Source: DATDPY01 sp964395765 (GTDB taxonomy: Bacteria > Bacteroidota > Bacteroidia > Cytophagales > Cyclobacteriaceae). Taken from it: a stretch of 25,276 bases of DNA. The stretch covers positions 1 through 25,276 of the forward strand of contig CAYNCU010000029.1 in NCBI GenBank assembly GCA_964395765.1, in the 5' to 3' direction. A model generated the notes under the pieces. It did not search any database and was not told the DNA's origin. It saw nothing but the letters and a program-made list of their open reading frames with translations. A program made the translations under genes and the position numbers. The first letter of the stretch is position 1; each line of letters begins with the position of its first letter. Positions 6,062 to 14,354 of this stretch are shown here, one piece after another.

Positions 6062-8524
6062 TCAGGAATCCCTGACTTCCGGGTTGAATTGAGGGATAAT
6101 ATAATTTTTGTTATAAATCGGAGGATATTTATCCGGATCCGATTCATTCAATACTGCATAAACATAGTCGAATACATCCTCAGCATTGGGTTTTGAAAAA
6201 TAATCACCATCCGAACCATAAGCAGGGCGGTGTTCTTTTGAAGTTAATGTGATGGGTTTGGCATCCAGGAAATGATAACCATTCTGTTCATCCAATACTT
6301 TCTGCATCATATAGGCTGAAGCTCCTCCCGGGACGTCCTCATCGGCAAATATGATCCTGTTGGTCCTTTTTAACGACTCCACAATCTTATGATGAATATC
6401 AAAAGGAATAAGCGTCTGCACATCAATAACCTCGATATTAATTCCTACTTTGGCCAAAGCTTTAGCCCCTTCCATAGCCACTCTGCACATTGACCCGTAA
6501 GTGACAATAGTCAGATCCTTGCCTGCCAGTATTATTTCCGGAATCCCAACAGGGACTTTAACGTCCATCAGGTTCGAGGGAATCTTCTCCTTCAAACGAT
6601 ATCCATTTAAAGGTTCAATGATCAGGGCAGGTTCATCAGAGTGTAAAAGGGTATTGTAAAACCCGGCCGCCCGGGTCATATCACGCGGAACCAATACATT
6701 AATTCCGCGGAGGCTGTTAAGGATCATGCCCATCGGCGATCCCGAATGCCATACCCCTTCCAGCCGATGGCCTCTTGTACGGATTATCACCGGTGCTTTT
6801 TGTCCCCCCTTTGTCCGGTAATGAAGTGTGGCCAGATCATCGGATAAGGTTTGAAGCGCAAAAATAAGATAATCCACATATTGAATTTCAGCAATGGGTC
6901 TTAATCCGCGCATAGCAAGACCAATACCCTGGCCTACAATAGTGGTCTCCCTGATACTGGTATCCCCTACCCGGTATTCTCCATACTTTGCCTGCAAGCC
7001 CGCAAAAGCCTGGTTGACATCCCCGATTTTACCGACATCTTCGCCAAAGGCAAATACGCGGGGGTCTCTTGCCAGTGCGCCGTCAAAAAAGGCCTGCAAT
7101 ACTTCCCGCCCGTCGACCAATCTTGATTCTTCGTTATATTGAGGTTTTACTTCAGGTATATTTTTCGTGGACTCTAAAGATTGGCTATACAGATGAGAAC
7201 TATAATAGTCCTGGTTTTCCTCGTTTATTTTCGAAAGCCAGTCGATCAGTTTCTGGCGTTCTGCAATATTTTCTTTCCGGGTAAGAATAAGTGTTCTTTT
7301 TACCGCTTTAAAAAAATCCAGTTTTAATGGATTTGGGATTTTTGTCAGTTCTCTTTTAATATCCAGAATCTCCTTTTTGAACCTGGATTTTTGTGCCACG
7401 GAGGTTATGATCTTTGCTGCTTCAATCTGTCCATTTTTTATTGAATTAATGTAGGCTTTCCAGGCAGCTTCCTTGGCTTCCTTGGCAACTTTAAGGGCTT
7501 CCTCTTCAATTTGTTCAATTGTATCTTCATCGGCAAATTCGTTGTCGATTATCCATTCACGCATTTTCTTGTTACAATCAAACTCCTTTTCCCATTCAAG
7601 TCTCTTTTTAGATTTATATCGCTCGTGTGAGCCGGAGGTTGAATGGCCGAGTGGTTGTGTAAGTTCGGTCACATGAATCACAACCGGAATATGCTGACGC
7701 CGGCAAATCTCTTCGGCCTTCCGGAAGGTTTCACAACAGGCATAATAATCCCAACCTTTAACCTGCATCAATTCTATTCCCTTTTCATTTTCATTCCGCT
7801 GAAAGCCTTTTAATACCTTATATATATCACTTTTCACCGTATGATATTCATTGGGCACTGAAATACCATACCCGTCATCCCATATTGCCAGCAGCATCGG
7901 AATTTGCATTACACCCGCTGCATTTACGGCTTCAAAAAATACTCCTTCCGAGGTCGACGCATTACCAATGGTACCAAAGGCTATTTCATTTCCGTTATTT
8001 GAAAAATCCGTATATTTTCTCAAATCAGGATTTTCTCTGTATAATTTGGATGCTTGCGCCAAACCCACCAGTCGTGGAATCTGAGCCGAAGTAGGGGAAA
8101 CATCGGCACTACTATTTTTCAATTGCGTCAATTTTTTCCAATTCCCTTTTTCATCAAGGAATCGTGTAGCAAAATGACCGTTCATCAAGCGGCCGGCCGA
8201 AGCAGGGTCCGCCTTGATATCCGTATGAGCATACAATTGTGCAAAATAGGCCTGGAGCGTTAACTCCTTAATAGCAAGCATAAAAGTCTGATCCCTGTAA
8301 TAGCCGGATCTGAAATCTCCGTTGCGGAACACCTTTGCCATCGCTAATTGCGGAATCTCTTTACCATCTCCGAATATTCCAAATTTTGCTTTTCCCATGA
8401 AAACTTCTTTTCTTCCAATGAGAGAGGCTTGCCGGCTTGTAACTGCCAACTTGTAATCTTCGAGGATTTCTCGGACGGGAATATTAACCTTTTCTATCGT
8501 TTTTGTTTCAGCCAAATTCCGCAA
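6062..8524 (-). CDS. 2-oxoacid dehydrogenase E1, alpha and beta subunits fused (branched-chain type)
   Basis: This 820-residue single chain joins E1 alpha (about 1-345) and E1 beta (about 465-800) through a helical, charged linker. E1 is the thiamine-diphosphate component of pyruvate or branched-chain 2-oxoacid dehydrogenase complexes and decarboxylates the 2-oxoacid before transfer to E2 lipoyl. The alpha part has the ThDP/metal region GTIGNASTSEG (about 184-194) followed by WDDGYGIS, and the loop GHSTSGSHERY. The beta part has FAFGEDVGKIG (about 492-501, catalytic-cofactor Glu), RETTIVGQGIGLAMRG, and the C-terminal transketolase domain with TLIPFD and ADEDVPGG. The start is TTG at 8524: an in-frame stop lies four codons upstream, and the first downstream Met falls inside conserved sequence. 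The substrate (branched-chain acids or pyruvate) cannot be decided. E2 and E3 are not in the window. A good promoter lies upstream. Confidence 0.92.
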   Translation of the reverse strand: MRNLAETKTIEKVNIPVREILEDYKLAVTSRQASLIGRKEVFMGKAKFGIFGDGKEIPQLAMAKVFRNGDFRSGYYRDQTFMLAIKELTLQAYFAQLYAHTDIKADPASAGRLMNGHFATRFLDEKGNWKKLTQLKNSSADVSPTSAQIPRLVGLAQASKLYRENPDLRKYTDFSNNGNEIAFGTIGNASTSEGVFFEAVNAAGVMQIPMLLAIWDDGYGISVPNEYHTVKSDIYKVLKGFQRNENEKGIELMQVKGWDYYACCETFRKAEEICRRQHIPVVIHVTELTQPLGHSTSGSHERYKSKKRLEWEKEFDCNKKMREWIIDNEFADEDTIEQIEEEALKVAKEAKEAAWKAYINSIKNGQIEAAKIITSVAQKSRFKKEILDIKRELTKIPNPLKLDFFKAVKRTLILTRKENIAERQKLIDWLSKINEENQDYYSSHLYSQSLESTKNIPEVKPQYNEESRLVDGREVLQAFFDGALARDPRVFAFGEDVGKIGDVNQAFAGLQAKYGEYRVGDTSIRETTIVGQGIGLAMRGLRPIAEIQYVDYLIFALQTLSDDLATLHYRTKGGQKAPVIIRTRGHRLEGVWHSGSPMGMILNSLRGINVLVPRDMTRAAGFYNTLLHSDEPALIIEPLNGYRLKEKIPSNLMDVKVPVGIPEIILAGKDLTIVTYGSMCRVAMEGAKALAKVGINIEVIDVQTLIPFDIHHKIVESLKRTNRIIFADEDVPGGASAYMMQKVLDEQNGYHFLDAKPITLTSKEHRPAYGSDGDYFSKPNAEDVFDYVYAVLNESDPDKYPPIYNKNYIIPQFNPEVRDS

Positions 8525-8823
8525 TATTTTTATTTATTCAATCCATTAAAAAATCGAGGCAGGGTTCAAAACAAACTTAAAGAAAAAATAGGTTTAATCA
8601 AAGATTGAAGAGAAAGCGTAAGCCTGGGAAAAAGGAATTTTTATTTTTTAAAACGCCCAATATTAATTAAATGTGAATTCGATCCACCACTGAATAGGAA
8701 ATATTATTTTGAATATTTTAAAATATCGGAATTTTATTCTTGAATATTGATTTTTGAAAAATCGCTACATTTACTATGATATACGGGAATGAATCCGTAA
8801 TGAAAAAATAAATACCAAGTATC
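8525..8823. other. Intergenic region between divergent E1 and alanine dehydrogenase genes
   Basis: This 299-base AT-rich region carries the divergent starts of E1 and ald. No gene is seen. It holds the E1 promoter (8572-8602), a perfect 14-base palindrome ATATTTTAAAATAT at 8713-8726, and TTGAATATT twice (8709-8717 and 8740-8748, 31 bases apart). No convincing ald promoter was found; TACATTTA at 8766-8773 is a 7/8 match to the -7 box without a well-placed -33 box. Confidence 0.6.
8572..8602 (-). promoter_or_regulatory. Bacteroidota-type promoter for the E1 gene
   Basis: On the minus strand TTTG (8599-8602) is followed after 19 bases by TAAGTTTG (8572-8579), a full match to TTTG-N19-TAnnTTTG. 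The -7 box lies 47 bases before the TTG start, which leaves a leader of about 40 bases and supports this region as the E1 5' end. Confidence 0.58.
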
Positions 8824-9936
8824 ATGAAAATTGCTGTTCCAAAAGAAATAAAAGACAACGAAAACAGAGTGGCCCTGACTCCTGCAGGAGTTAAGGAATT
8901 AAAAAAACATGGTCATACCATATTTATTCAATCGACGGCCGGAGATGGAAGCGGCTTTGCTGATGAAGAATATAAACAAGCGGGAGCCCAACTCCTTCCG
9001 ACTCTTGAGGATGCCTATGCAACCGGAGATATGATCATTAAGGTAAAAGAGCCTATTGAAAGAGAATATCCTTTAGTAAGGTCCGATCAACTTTTTTTTA
9101 CCTACTTTCATTTTGCCTCAAGTGAAAAGCTTACACGGGCAATGATCAAAACCAATGCAGTTTGCCTGGCTTATGAAACCGTTGAAAAATCAGATGGTTC
9201 ACTGCCTTTATTAATACCCATGTCGGAAGTTGCCGGACGAATGGCTGTACAGCAAGGGGCCAAATATCTTGAGAAACCATTTAAAGGAAGGGGTATTTTG
9301 CTCGGAGGGGTACCCGGCGTCTATCCGGCGAAAGTCCTGGTCCTGGGAGGAGGCATTGTTGGTACGCAGGCCGCAAAAATGGCAGCCGGTTTAGGAGCCG
9401 ATGTCACCATTACCGATGTTAACCTGAACCGCCTTCGTTATTTATCCGATATCATGCCGGCCAATGTTAAGACCATGGTATCCAATGAATATAATATCCG
9501 GGAATTAATTCCTCACATGGATCTTATTGTTGGAGCCGTCTTAATCCATGGCGCCAAAGCTCCTCATTTGATTACCAAGGATATGCTGAAAGATATGAAG
9601 CCGGGTACCGTCATGGTTGATGTTGCAGTAGACCAGGGTGGATGTATTGAAACCTGCCGTCCTACAACCCACCAGGATCCTATCTATATTATCGATAATG
9701 TTATTCATTATTGTGTGGCGAATATGCCCGGTGCGGTACCCTATACTTCCACGCTTGCCCTCACGAATGCAACACTGCCCTATGCATTACAATTAGCGGA
9801 CTTTGGCTGGCACGAAGCCTGCCGGAAAAACAGGGAATTGGCGATGGGTCTTAACATAGTAAATAAAAAAGTAGTTTACCAGGCTGTTGCCGAATCATTC
9901 AATCTGGAATTTACGGATTTGGAGGGTATATTTTAA
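8824..9936 (+). CDS. ald: Alanine dehydrogenase
   Basis: This is an NAD-dependent L-alanine dehydrogenase (L-alanine + NAD + water to pyruvate + NADH + ammonium), 370 residues, the usual length. Substrate and catalytic residues match the known enzymes even in number: R15 (NRVALTP), K75 (IKVKEP), H96 (YFHFASS) and D270 (VDVAVDQGG). The NAD-binding Rossmann motif is VLGGGIVGTQAA (about 173-184), with D198 (ITDVN) for the ribose hydroxyls. The MPGAVPYTSTLALTNATLPY block near the C-terminus is also typical. The enzyme is cytosolic and expected to be hexameric. It is divergent from the E1 gene; its product pyruvate, or the related 2-oxoacids, may be E1 substrates. The start ATG gives the conserved MKIAVPKEIK beginning. 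Confidence 0.96.
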   Translation: MKIAVPKEIKDNENRVALTPAGVKELKKHGHTIFIQSTAGDGSGFADEEYKQAGAQLLPTLEDAYATGDMIIKVKEPIEREYPLVRSDQLFFTYFHFASSEKLTRAMIKTNAVCLAYETVEKSDGSLPLLIPMSEVAGRMAVQQGAKYLEKPFKGRGILLGGVPGVYPAKVLVLGGGIVGTQAAKMAAGLGADVTITDVNLNRLRYLSDIMPANVKTMVSNEYNIRELIPHMDLIVGAVLIHGAKAPHLITKDMLKDMKPGTVMVDVAVDQGGCIETCRPTTHQDPIYIIDNVIHYCVANMPGAVPYTSTLALTNATLPYALQLADFGWHEACRKNRELAMGLNIVNKKVVYQAVAESFNLEFTDLEGIF

Positions 9937-10077
9937 TTTTATCTTATAAGTTGCCAATTTTTAAATATTTTCTTATTTTTTAAACGAAAAATTCAATAGA
10001 TTTCAATGTTTTATTCGGGGTTTTAGTCTGGTTAAATCAAAAAACGCGCATCTATTGTCCAATTTTACCGTTTAGAA

Positions 10078-13000
10078 ATGCCTTGGAATCGATTGATCCT
10101 TAGTGCAATATGCGTCGCATTCGGGGTAATTATTACGTTTTTTTCCAATGCCACAGCATCCGATGCTTCACTTGGCTATGCTCCGGAATATTTTTTCCCG
10201 ATTGTCGGAATACGTATTAACGGAGGTCAGAAGTATACCAATAATACCCAGGTATCAGTCGAGATTAAATCTTTAAAACTCGCCGATTCCTTAATTGTGG
10301 AGATGCGCGTCGGAACGGATCCCAACCTGAATGACGCAAGTTGGGTGAATTATTCCACGGATAAATTTAATCTCACTCTTTCCGAAGGAGACGGAATAAA
10401 AACTGTCTATGCCCAATTAAAGGATAAAGCAGGAAATATTTCCCCGATTGAATCGGCTAATATCATGTTAGACACCACCCCTCCTGATAAATGTAAATTC
10501 CTGATCAACCAGGGGGAAAAATACACCCGGGATCCGCAGAAAAGAGTAGTTCTTTTTATTCAGGCGGAAGAGGACATCTCACAAATGGAGTTCAGCAATG
10601 ACCCTGATTTTAAAAATGCATCCTGGGAAGCTTTCGCGATTACCAAAAACTGGACGCTTCCCGATAACGCCCCCGATGGTCTTTATACCGTATATGCAAA
10701 ATTTATGGATCCAGCGGGTAATATCAGCCAGGTAAAAACCGCATCCATAATCCTGGATACCCAACCTCCGGAAAATGGTTCTGTTGAAATTAATAATGGC
10801 GATAAATATACAAGGACACCGGACGTAGTTTTAAAAATTCATGCCGATGGAGCTGCACTGGTAAGAATCGTAAGCCCGAACAATTCGTCCATACTTCCCT
10901 ATGAAGTGAAACCGGGAACTGATTTCATGCAGGTCAATTGGAGTTTTGATTCATTACAGGGCACAAAAGTGGTCAGGGTTTATTTCCAGGATTCCGCTAA
11001 AAACCATACAACGCAAATAATCCAGGACGATATTATATTTGATTCGGTAGGGCCTGAACCTCCTCTCCTCAGTATCAATGGTGACAGTAAATATACGAAT
11101 GACCCAAAAGGGAGAGTCAATATTAAGGTTGTTTCCAAGGTAAGTCCTTCGGATATTACTATGGAGATCAGTAATTATATTGATTTCCACGATACCCAAC
11201 CGGAGCCTTTTAAAGATAATATTTCCGACTGGACGCTTTTGGGAAAAGAAGATGGCTTAAAAACCATTTATGCCAAATTTTTTGATGAAGCCGGCAATGA
11301 ATCCAAAGTGACCGCAGCTAAAATTATTCTCGACCGTGTTGCCCCGAAGGTTAACTCTGTTCGAATCAATGACGGGGGTAAATGGACTACAAGCCTAAAG
11401 GTTACCATTAACATGGATGTAGAAGATGCCGCTTATTGCCAGATCAATAATTCCGGAATAATCGCGAAAACACTGGTATGGGATCCTTATCAGCCTAAAA
11501 GAGTAGACTGGACACTTTCCCCGGGAGACGGAGAAAAAACAGTCTATACACGGTTTAAAGATGCGGCAGGGAACGAAACCGAAATAATAAAAACCAATGT
11601 CACTCTTGATACAAAACCACCCACCGGGGAAGTGACCATTGATGATAGTGCTAAATTCACAAATCAAAAGGATAAGGTTGTACATATCCGGATTAAATCA
11701 CCGGATGCCAAAGGAATGCAGATCAGTAATAATCCCAATTTCACAGATTCAAAGTTAGAACCTTTTTCTTCCAATGTAATGAACTGGACACTGGATGGTG
11801 ACGACGGCCCCAAAACGATCTTCGTTCGGTTAAAAGATGAAGCCGGAAATTTTTCACAGGTTTATGCCACTACCATCGTACTTGACAGGAAACCGCCTAC
11901 CGATTTAAGTATGGTTATCAACGAAGGGAAAACCTGGTTAACTAATCCGGCCAGAAGATCTTCCGTTCAGTTAAACGCATCCGGGGCAAATGCCATGGAA
12001 TTAAGTGAAAATCCGAATTTTCCCGAAGACCAATGGACTCCTTTCAAAAATGTGACCTACTGGGTCTTTTCAAAAGGGGAAGGAGAAAAAGAATTATTCG
12101 CCCGATTCAGGGACCCAGCAGGTAATATTTCAGAGGCCATAAACGGAAAATTAAAATTAGATTATACACCGCCTGTGTGCGATACCTTTAACATTGACAA
12201 TGGAGCTGATTTCACCAATAACTCCCAGAAAAATGTAACGCTGCATTTTGTTTCCACAGATGCCGATAAAATGACAATCAGCAATTCTCTTATCCAGGAC
12301 CCGAATGCAACTTCCACGGTCTGGGAAGATTATAAACCTAATAAAGATTGGACATTGGACGGTGAGGATGGTCTTAAAACGGTTTATGTGGTATTCAAAG
12401 ATGAAGCCGGCAATTTATCGGCCCTTTACAGTGACCGGATTATTCTTGACCGTGTGGGCCCCACCAATTGTAATGCAGTCATTAACAATAATATGAAGTG
12501 GGTACCGATTGGCGGCAGGAAAGTTACTATTCAATTGACTGCTGACGGCGCAGACAAGATGATAATTGATGAAGATCCTACCTTTAAAAACGGCCGATGG
12601 GAATTATTTATACCTAAGAAGGTTTATGAAGTCTCCAAAGGTGACGGAGAGAAAACCATCTATATAAAATTCAAGGACAAGGCAGGCAATGAATCCGATG
12701 TGATTTCAGGCAAAGTTACCCTTGATACAACTCCTCCGGTTCCCGTAAGCCTGTCTATCAATAATGGCCAGGAATATACCAATAACCCCAATAAATCAGT
12801 TACCCTGGATATTGTAGCAAAAGATGCACTTGAAATGCGAATTTCACAACGTGGAACATCGGTCGGAGTTTGGGAACCTTATGTGAAAGAAAAAACAATT
12901 GCCCTGGATGGTAACGATGGGAAAAAATATATTGCTGTTTTCTTCCGTGACGAAGCAGGCAACGTTTCAGATCCGCTGGTTGATTCCATTACGCTTGACA

Positions 13001-13290
13001 GAACTCCCCCAGTACCTGTTTCACTCACCATTGACGATGGCAGTGGTTATACTAAAAACCCCGACAAAAAAGTAACGTTGCATATTATGGCCCGTGACGC
13101 CGAGTATATGATGATCGGTAATAACCCTTCTTTTGATGATGGTAAATGGATTAAATACAGTATAGAATACCCAAACTATATTCTCCCGGGTAATGATGGT
13201 GAAAAAACCGTGTTTATAAAGTTCAAAGATGAAACCGGAAACATTTCCCCTCCCATTTCATCAAAAATCACCCTTAAAAGATCATTTTAA
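10078..13290 (+). CDS. Large secreted protein of eleven tandem Ig-like modules
   Basis: This 1070-residue protein has an N-terminal signal sequence (hydrophobic residues about 6-24, SNATA then SDA) followed by eleven modules of about 94 residues. Each starts with an INxGxxYTN-type strand, has a W in the middle, carries GDGxKTVYxxFKDxAGNxS and closes with LDxxPP or a variant. Module starts fall near bases 10215, 10501, 10786, 11071, 11361, 11637, 11910, 12190, 12481, 12760 and 13030. Module 3 is degenerate (SAKN replaces AGN). Modules 10 and 11 are the most alike (both begin after TPPVPVSL), which suggests the latest duplication. No enzymatic domain, lipobox or type IX sorting domain is visible, and the chain ends directly after module 11. 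It is likely a periplasmic or surface-exposed scaffold or adhesin; the ligand is unknown. Confidence 0.87.
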   Translation: MPWNRLILSAICVAFGVIITFFSNATASDASLGYAPEYFFPIVGIRINGGQKYTNNTQVSVEIKSLKLADSLIVEMRVGTDPNLNDASWVNYSTDKFNLTLSEGDGIKTVYAQLKDKAGNISPIESANIMLDTTPPDKCKFLINQGEKYTRDPQKRVVLFIQAEEDISQMEFSNDPDFKNASWEAFAITKNWTLPDNAPDGLYTVYAKFMDPAGNISQVKTASIILDTQPPENGSVEINNGDKYTRTPDVVLKIHADGAALVRIVSPNNSSILPYEVKPGTDFMQVNWSFDSLQGTKVVRVYFQDSAKNHTTQIIQDDIIFDSVGPEPPLLSINGDSKYTNDPKGRVNIKVVSKVSPSDITMEISNYIDFHDTQPEPFKDNISDWTLLGKEDGLKTIYAKFFDEAGNESKVTAAKIILDRVAPKVNSVRINDGGKWTTSLKVTINMDVEDAAYCQINNSGIIAKTLVWDPYQPKRVDWTLSPGDGEKTVYTRFKDAAGNETEIIKTNVTLDTKPPTGEVTIDDSAKFTNQKDKVVHIRIKSPDAKGMQISNNPNFTDSKLEPFSSNVMNWTLDGDDGPKTIFVRLKDEAGNFSQVYATTIVLDRKPPTDLSMVINEGKTWLTNPARRSSVQLNASGANAMELSENPNFPEDQWTPFKNVTYWVFSKGEGEKELFARFRDPAGNISEAINGKLKLDYTPPVCDTFNIDNGADFTNNSQKNVTLHFVSTDADKMTISNSLIQDPNATSTVWEDYKPNKDWTLDGEDGLKTVYVVFKDEAGNLSALYSDRIILDRVGPTNCNAVINNNMKWVPIGGRKVTIQLTADGADKMIIDEDPTFKNGRWELFIPKKVYEVSKGDGEKTIYIKFKDKAGNESDVISGKVTLDTTPPVPVSLSINNGQEYTNNPNKSVTLDIVAKDALEMRISQRGTSVGVWEPYVKEKTIALDGNDGKKYIAVFFRDEAGNVSDPLVDSITLDRTPPVPVSLTIDDGSGYTKNPDKKVTLHIMARDAEYMMIGNNPSFDDGKWIKYSIEYPNYILPGNDGEKTVFIKFKDETGNISPPISSKITLKRSF

Positions 13291-13294
13291 ATTC

Positions 13295-13302
13295 TATTTT
13301 TG
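13295..13302 (+). promoter_or_regulatory. Possible -7 promoter box for murB
   Basis: TATTTTTG matches TAnnTTTG and ends 25 bases before the murB ATG, in the short space after the repeat gene. There is no TTTG at the -33 position, so this may be a chance match. Confidence 0.28.
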
Positions 13303-13327
13303 CATTTTCAATTTTCACTGTACCTCA

Positions 13328-14344
13328 ATGAATGTAAGGTATGAAATTTCCTTAAAGCCTTATAACACATTCGGCGTGGAATGCACTGCTGATGAATTAA
13401 TTGAGTTGCATTCTCCCGATGAAACTAAGGAATACTTTGACGGTCGTGATCCCGGGTTGAAAAAAATTTTATTATTAGGGGGAGGAAGTAATATTCTTTT
13501 TACCGGTGACTTTCACGGAACTGTGATTAAGTATTCCAGTAAAGATTATAATATAATTCAGGAAGATGATAATCACGTGTGGATAAAAGGCGGAGCAGGA
13601 ATACCATGGCATGATCTTGTTCTTCGCACCATAAATTCAGGATACCAGGGGCTCGAAAATCTTTCACTGATACCAGGTCTCCTGGGAGCTGCTCCGATCC
13701 AGAATATCGGGGCTTATGGGGTCGAAATTAAAGATTTCCTTGAGAGTGTGGAGATTCATGATTTATCTACCGGCCAAATCAGAACGGTTTCAAACCCGGA
13801 ATGTGAATTCGAATACCGTGACAGCATTTTCAAGAGAGAATTAAAAAATAAAGTAATCATTCTCTCCGTGACCTTGAAATTAAATAAACATCCGGAATAT
13901 AATATCACCTACAAGGATATCGAAAATAAGATCCATGAAAAAGGATTAAAGAATTTGAATGCAAAAGTCATCAGTGAACTGGTAGTTGAAATAAGGAAAT
14001 CCAAGTTACCGGACCCGGCGGTGACCGGCAATGCAGGAAGCTTTTTTAAAAACCCGGTACTGAATGGTGATGAAATCAATCAATTAAGGACTTTTTATCC
14101 GGATGTCCCCCATTTTGAATATAAAAATCATTTATTTAAAGTCCCTGCCGCATGGATGATTGAAAAGTGCGGTTGGAAAGGCTATCGAAAAGGAAACGTA
14201 GGGGTTCATAAAAATCAACCCCTGGTTCTGTTAAACCTGGGGAATGCCTCCGGTAAAGAAATTTTCAGGCTTTCAGACGAAATCCGGTCCTCGGTCAAAA
14301 ACAAGTTCGGGATATTCCTCGAGCCTGAAATCAACATAGTATAA
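13328..14344 (+). CDS. murB: UDP-N-acetylenolpyruvoylglucosamine reductase
   Basis: MurB reduces UDP-GlcNAc-enolpyruvate to UDP-MurNAc with NADPH and FAD, the second committed step of peptidoglycan synthesis in the cytosol. The start chosen is the ATG at 13328, giving MNVRYEISLKPYNTFG, the normal MurB beginning (N-terminal NTF motif); an upstream in-frame ATG at 13229 would overlap the preceding gene by 62 bases and add an untypical 33-residue extension. The product has 338 residues. FAD-binding motifs LLLGGGSNIL and IPGLLGAAPIQNIGAYG are present. The catalytic Ser lies in GNAGSFFKNP, the catalytic Glu in LEPEINIV at the C-terminus, and the Tyr-containing EFEYRDSIFK block marks the E. coli-like type I form. 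The ABC-F gene starts 10 bases after its stop, so the two are probably cotranscribed. Confidence 0.95.
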   Translation: MNVRYEISLKPYNTFGVECTADELIELHSPDETKEYFDGRDPGLKKILLLGGGSNILFTGDFHGTVIKYSSKDYNIIQEDDNHVWIKGGAGIPWHDLVLRTINSGYQGLENLSLIPGLLGAAPIQNIGAYGVEIKDFLESVEIHDLSTGQIRTVSNPECEFEYRDSIFKRELKNKVIILSVTLKLNKHPEYNITYKDIENKIHEKGLKNLNAKVISELVVEIRKSKLPDPAVTGNAGSFFKNPVLNGDEINQLRTFYPDVPHFEYKNHLFKVPAAWMIEKCGWKGYRKGNVGVHKNQPLVLLNLGNASGKEIFRLSDEIRSSVKNKFGIFLEPEINIV

Positions 14345-14354
14345 CAAAAGTGAT

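Noticed and set aside
6894..8608. Several plus-strand open frames opposite the E1 gene
   Set aside because: All are shadows of the 820-residue conserved E1 protein and have low-complexity or basic compositions typical of antisense frames.
10078..13290. Repeats as a possible CRISPR or DNA satellite array
   Set aside because: The 280-base period is a protein repeat; the copies are diverged at DNA level and the reading frame is intact throughout.
13229..13327. In-frame upstream ATG that would extend MurB by 33 residues
   Set aside because: It overlaps the repeat gene by 62 bases and the added residues are unlike MurB; the ATG at 13328 gives the standard N-terminus.
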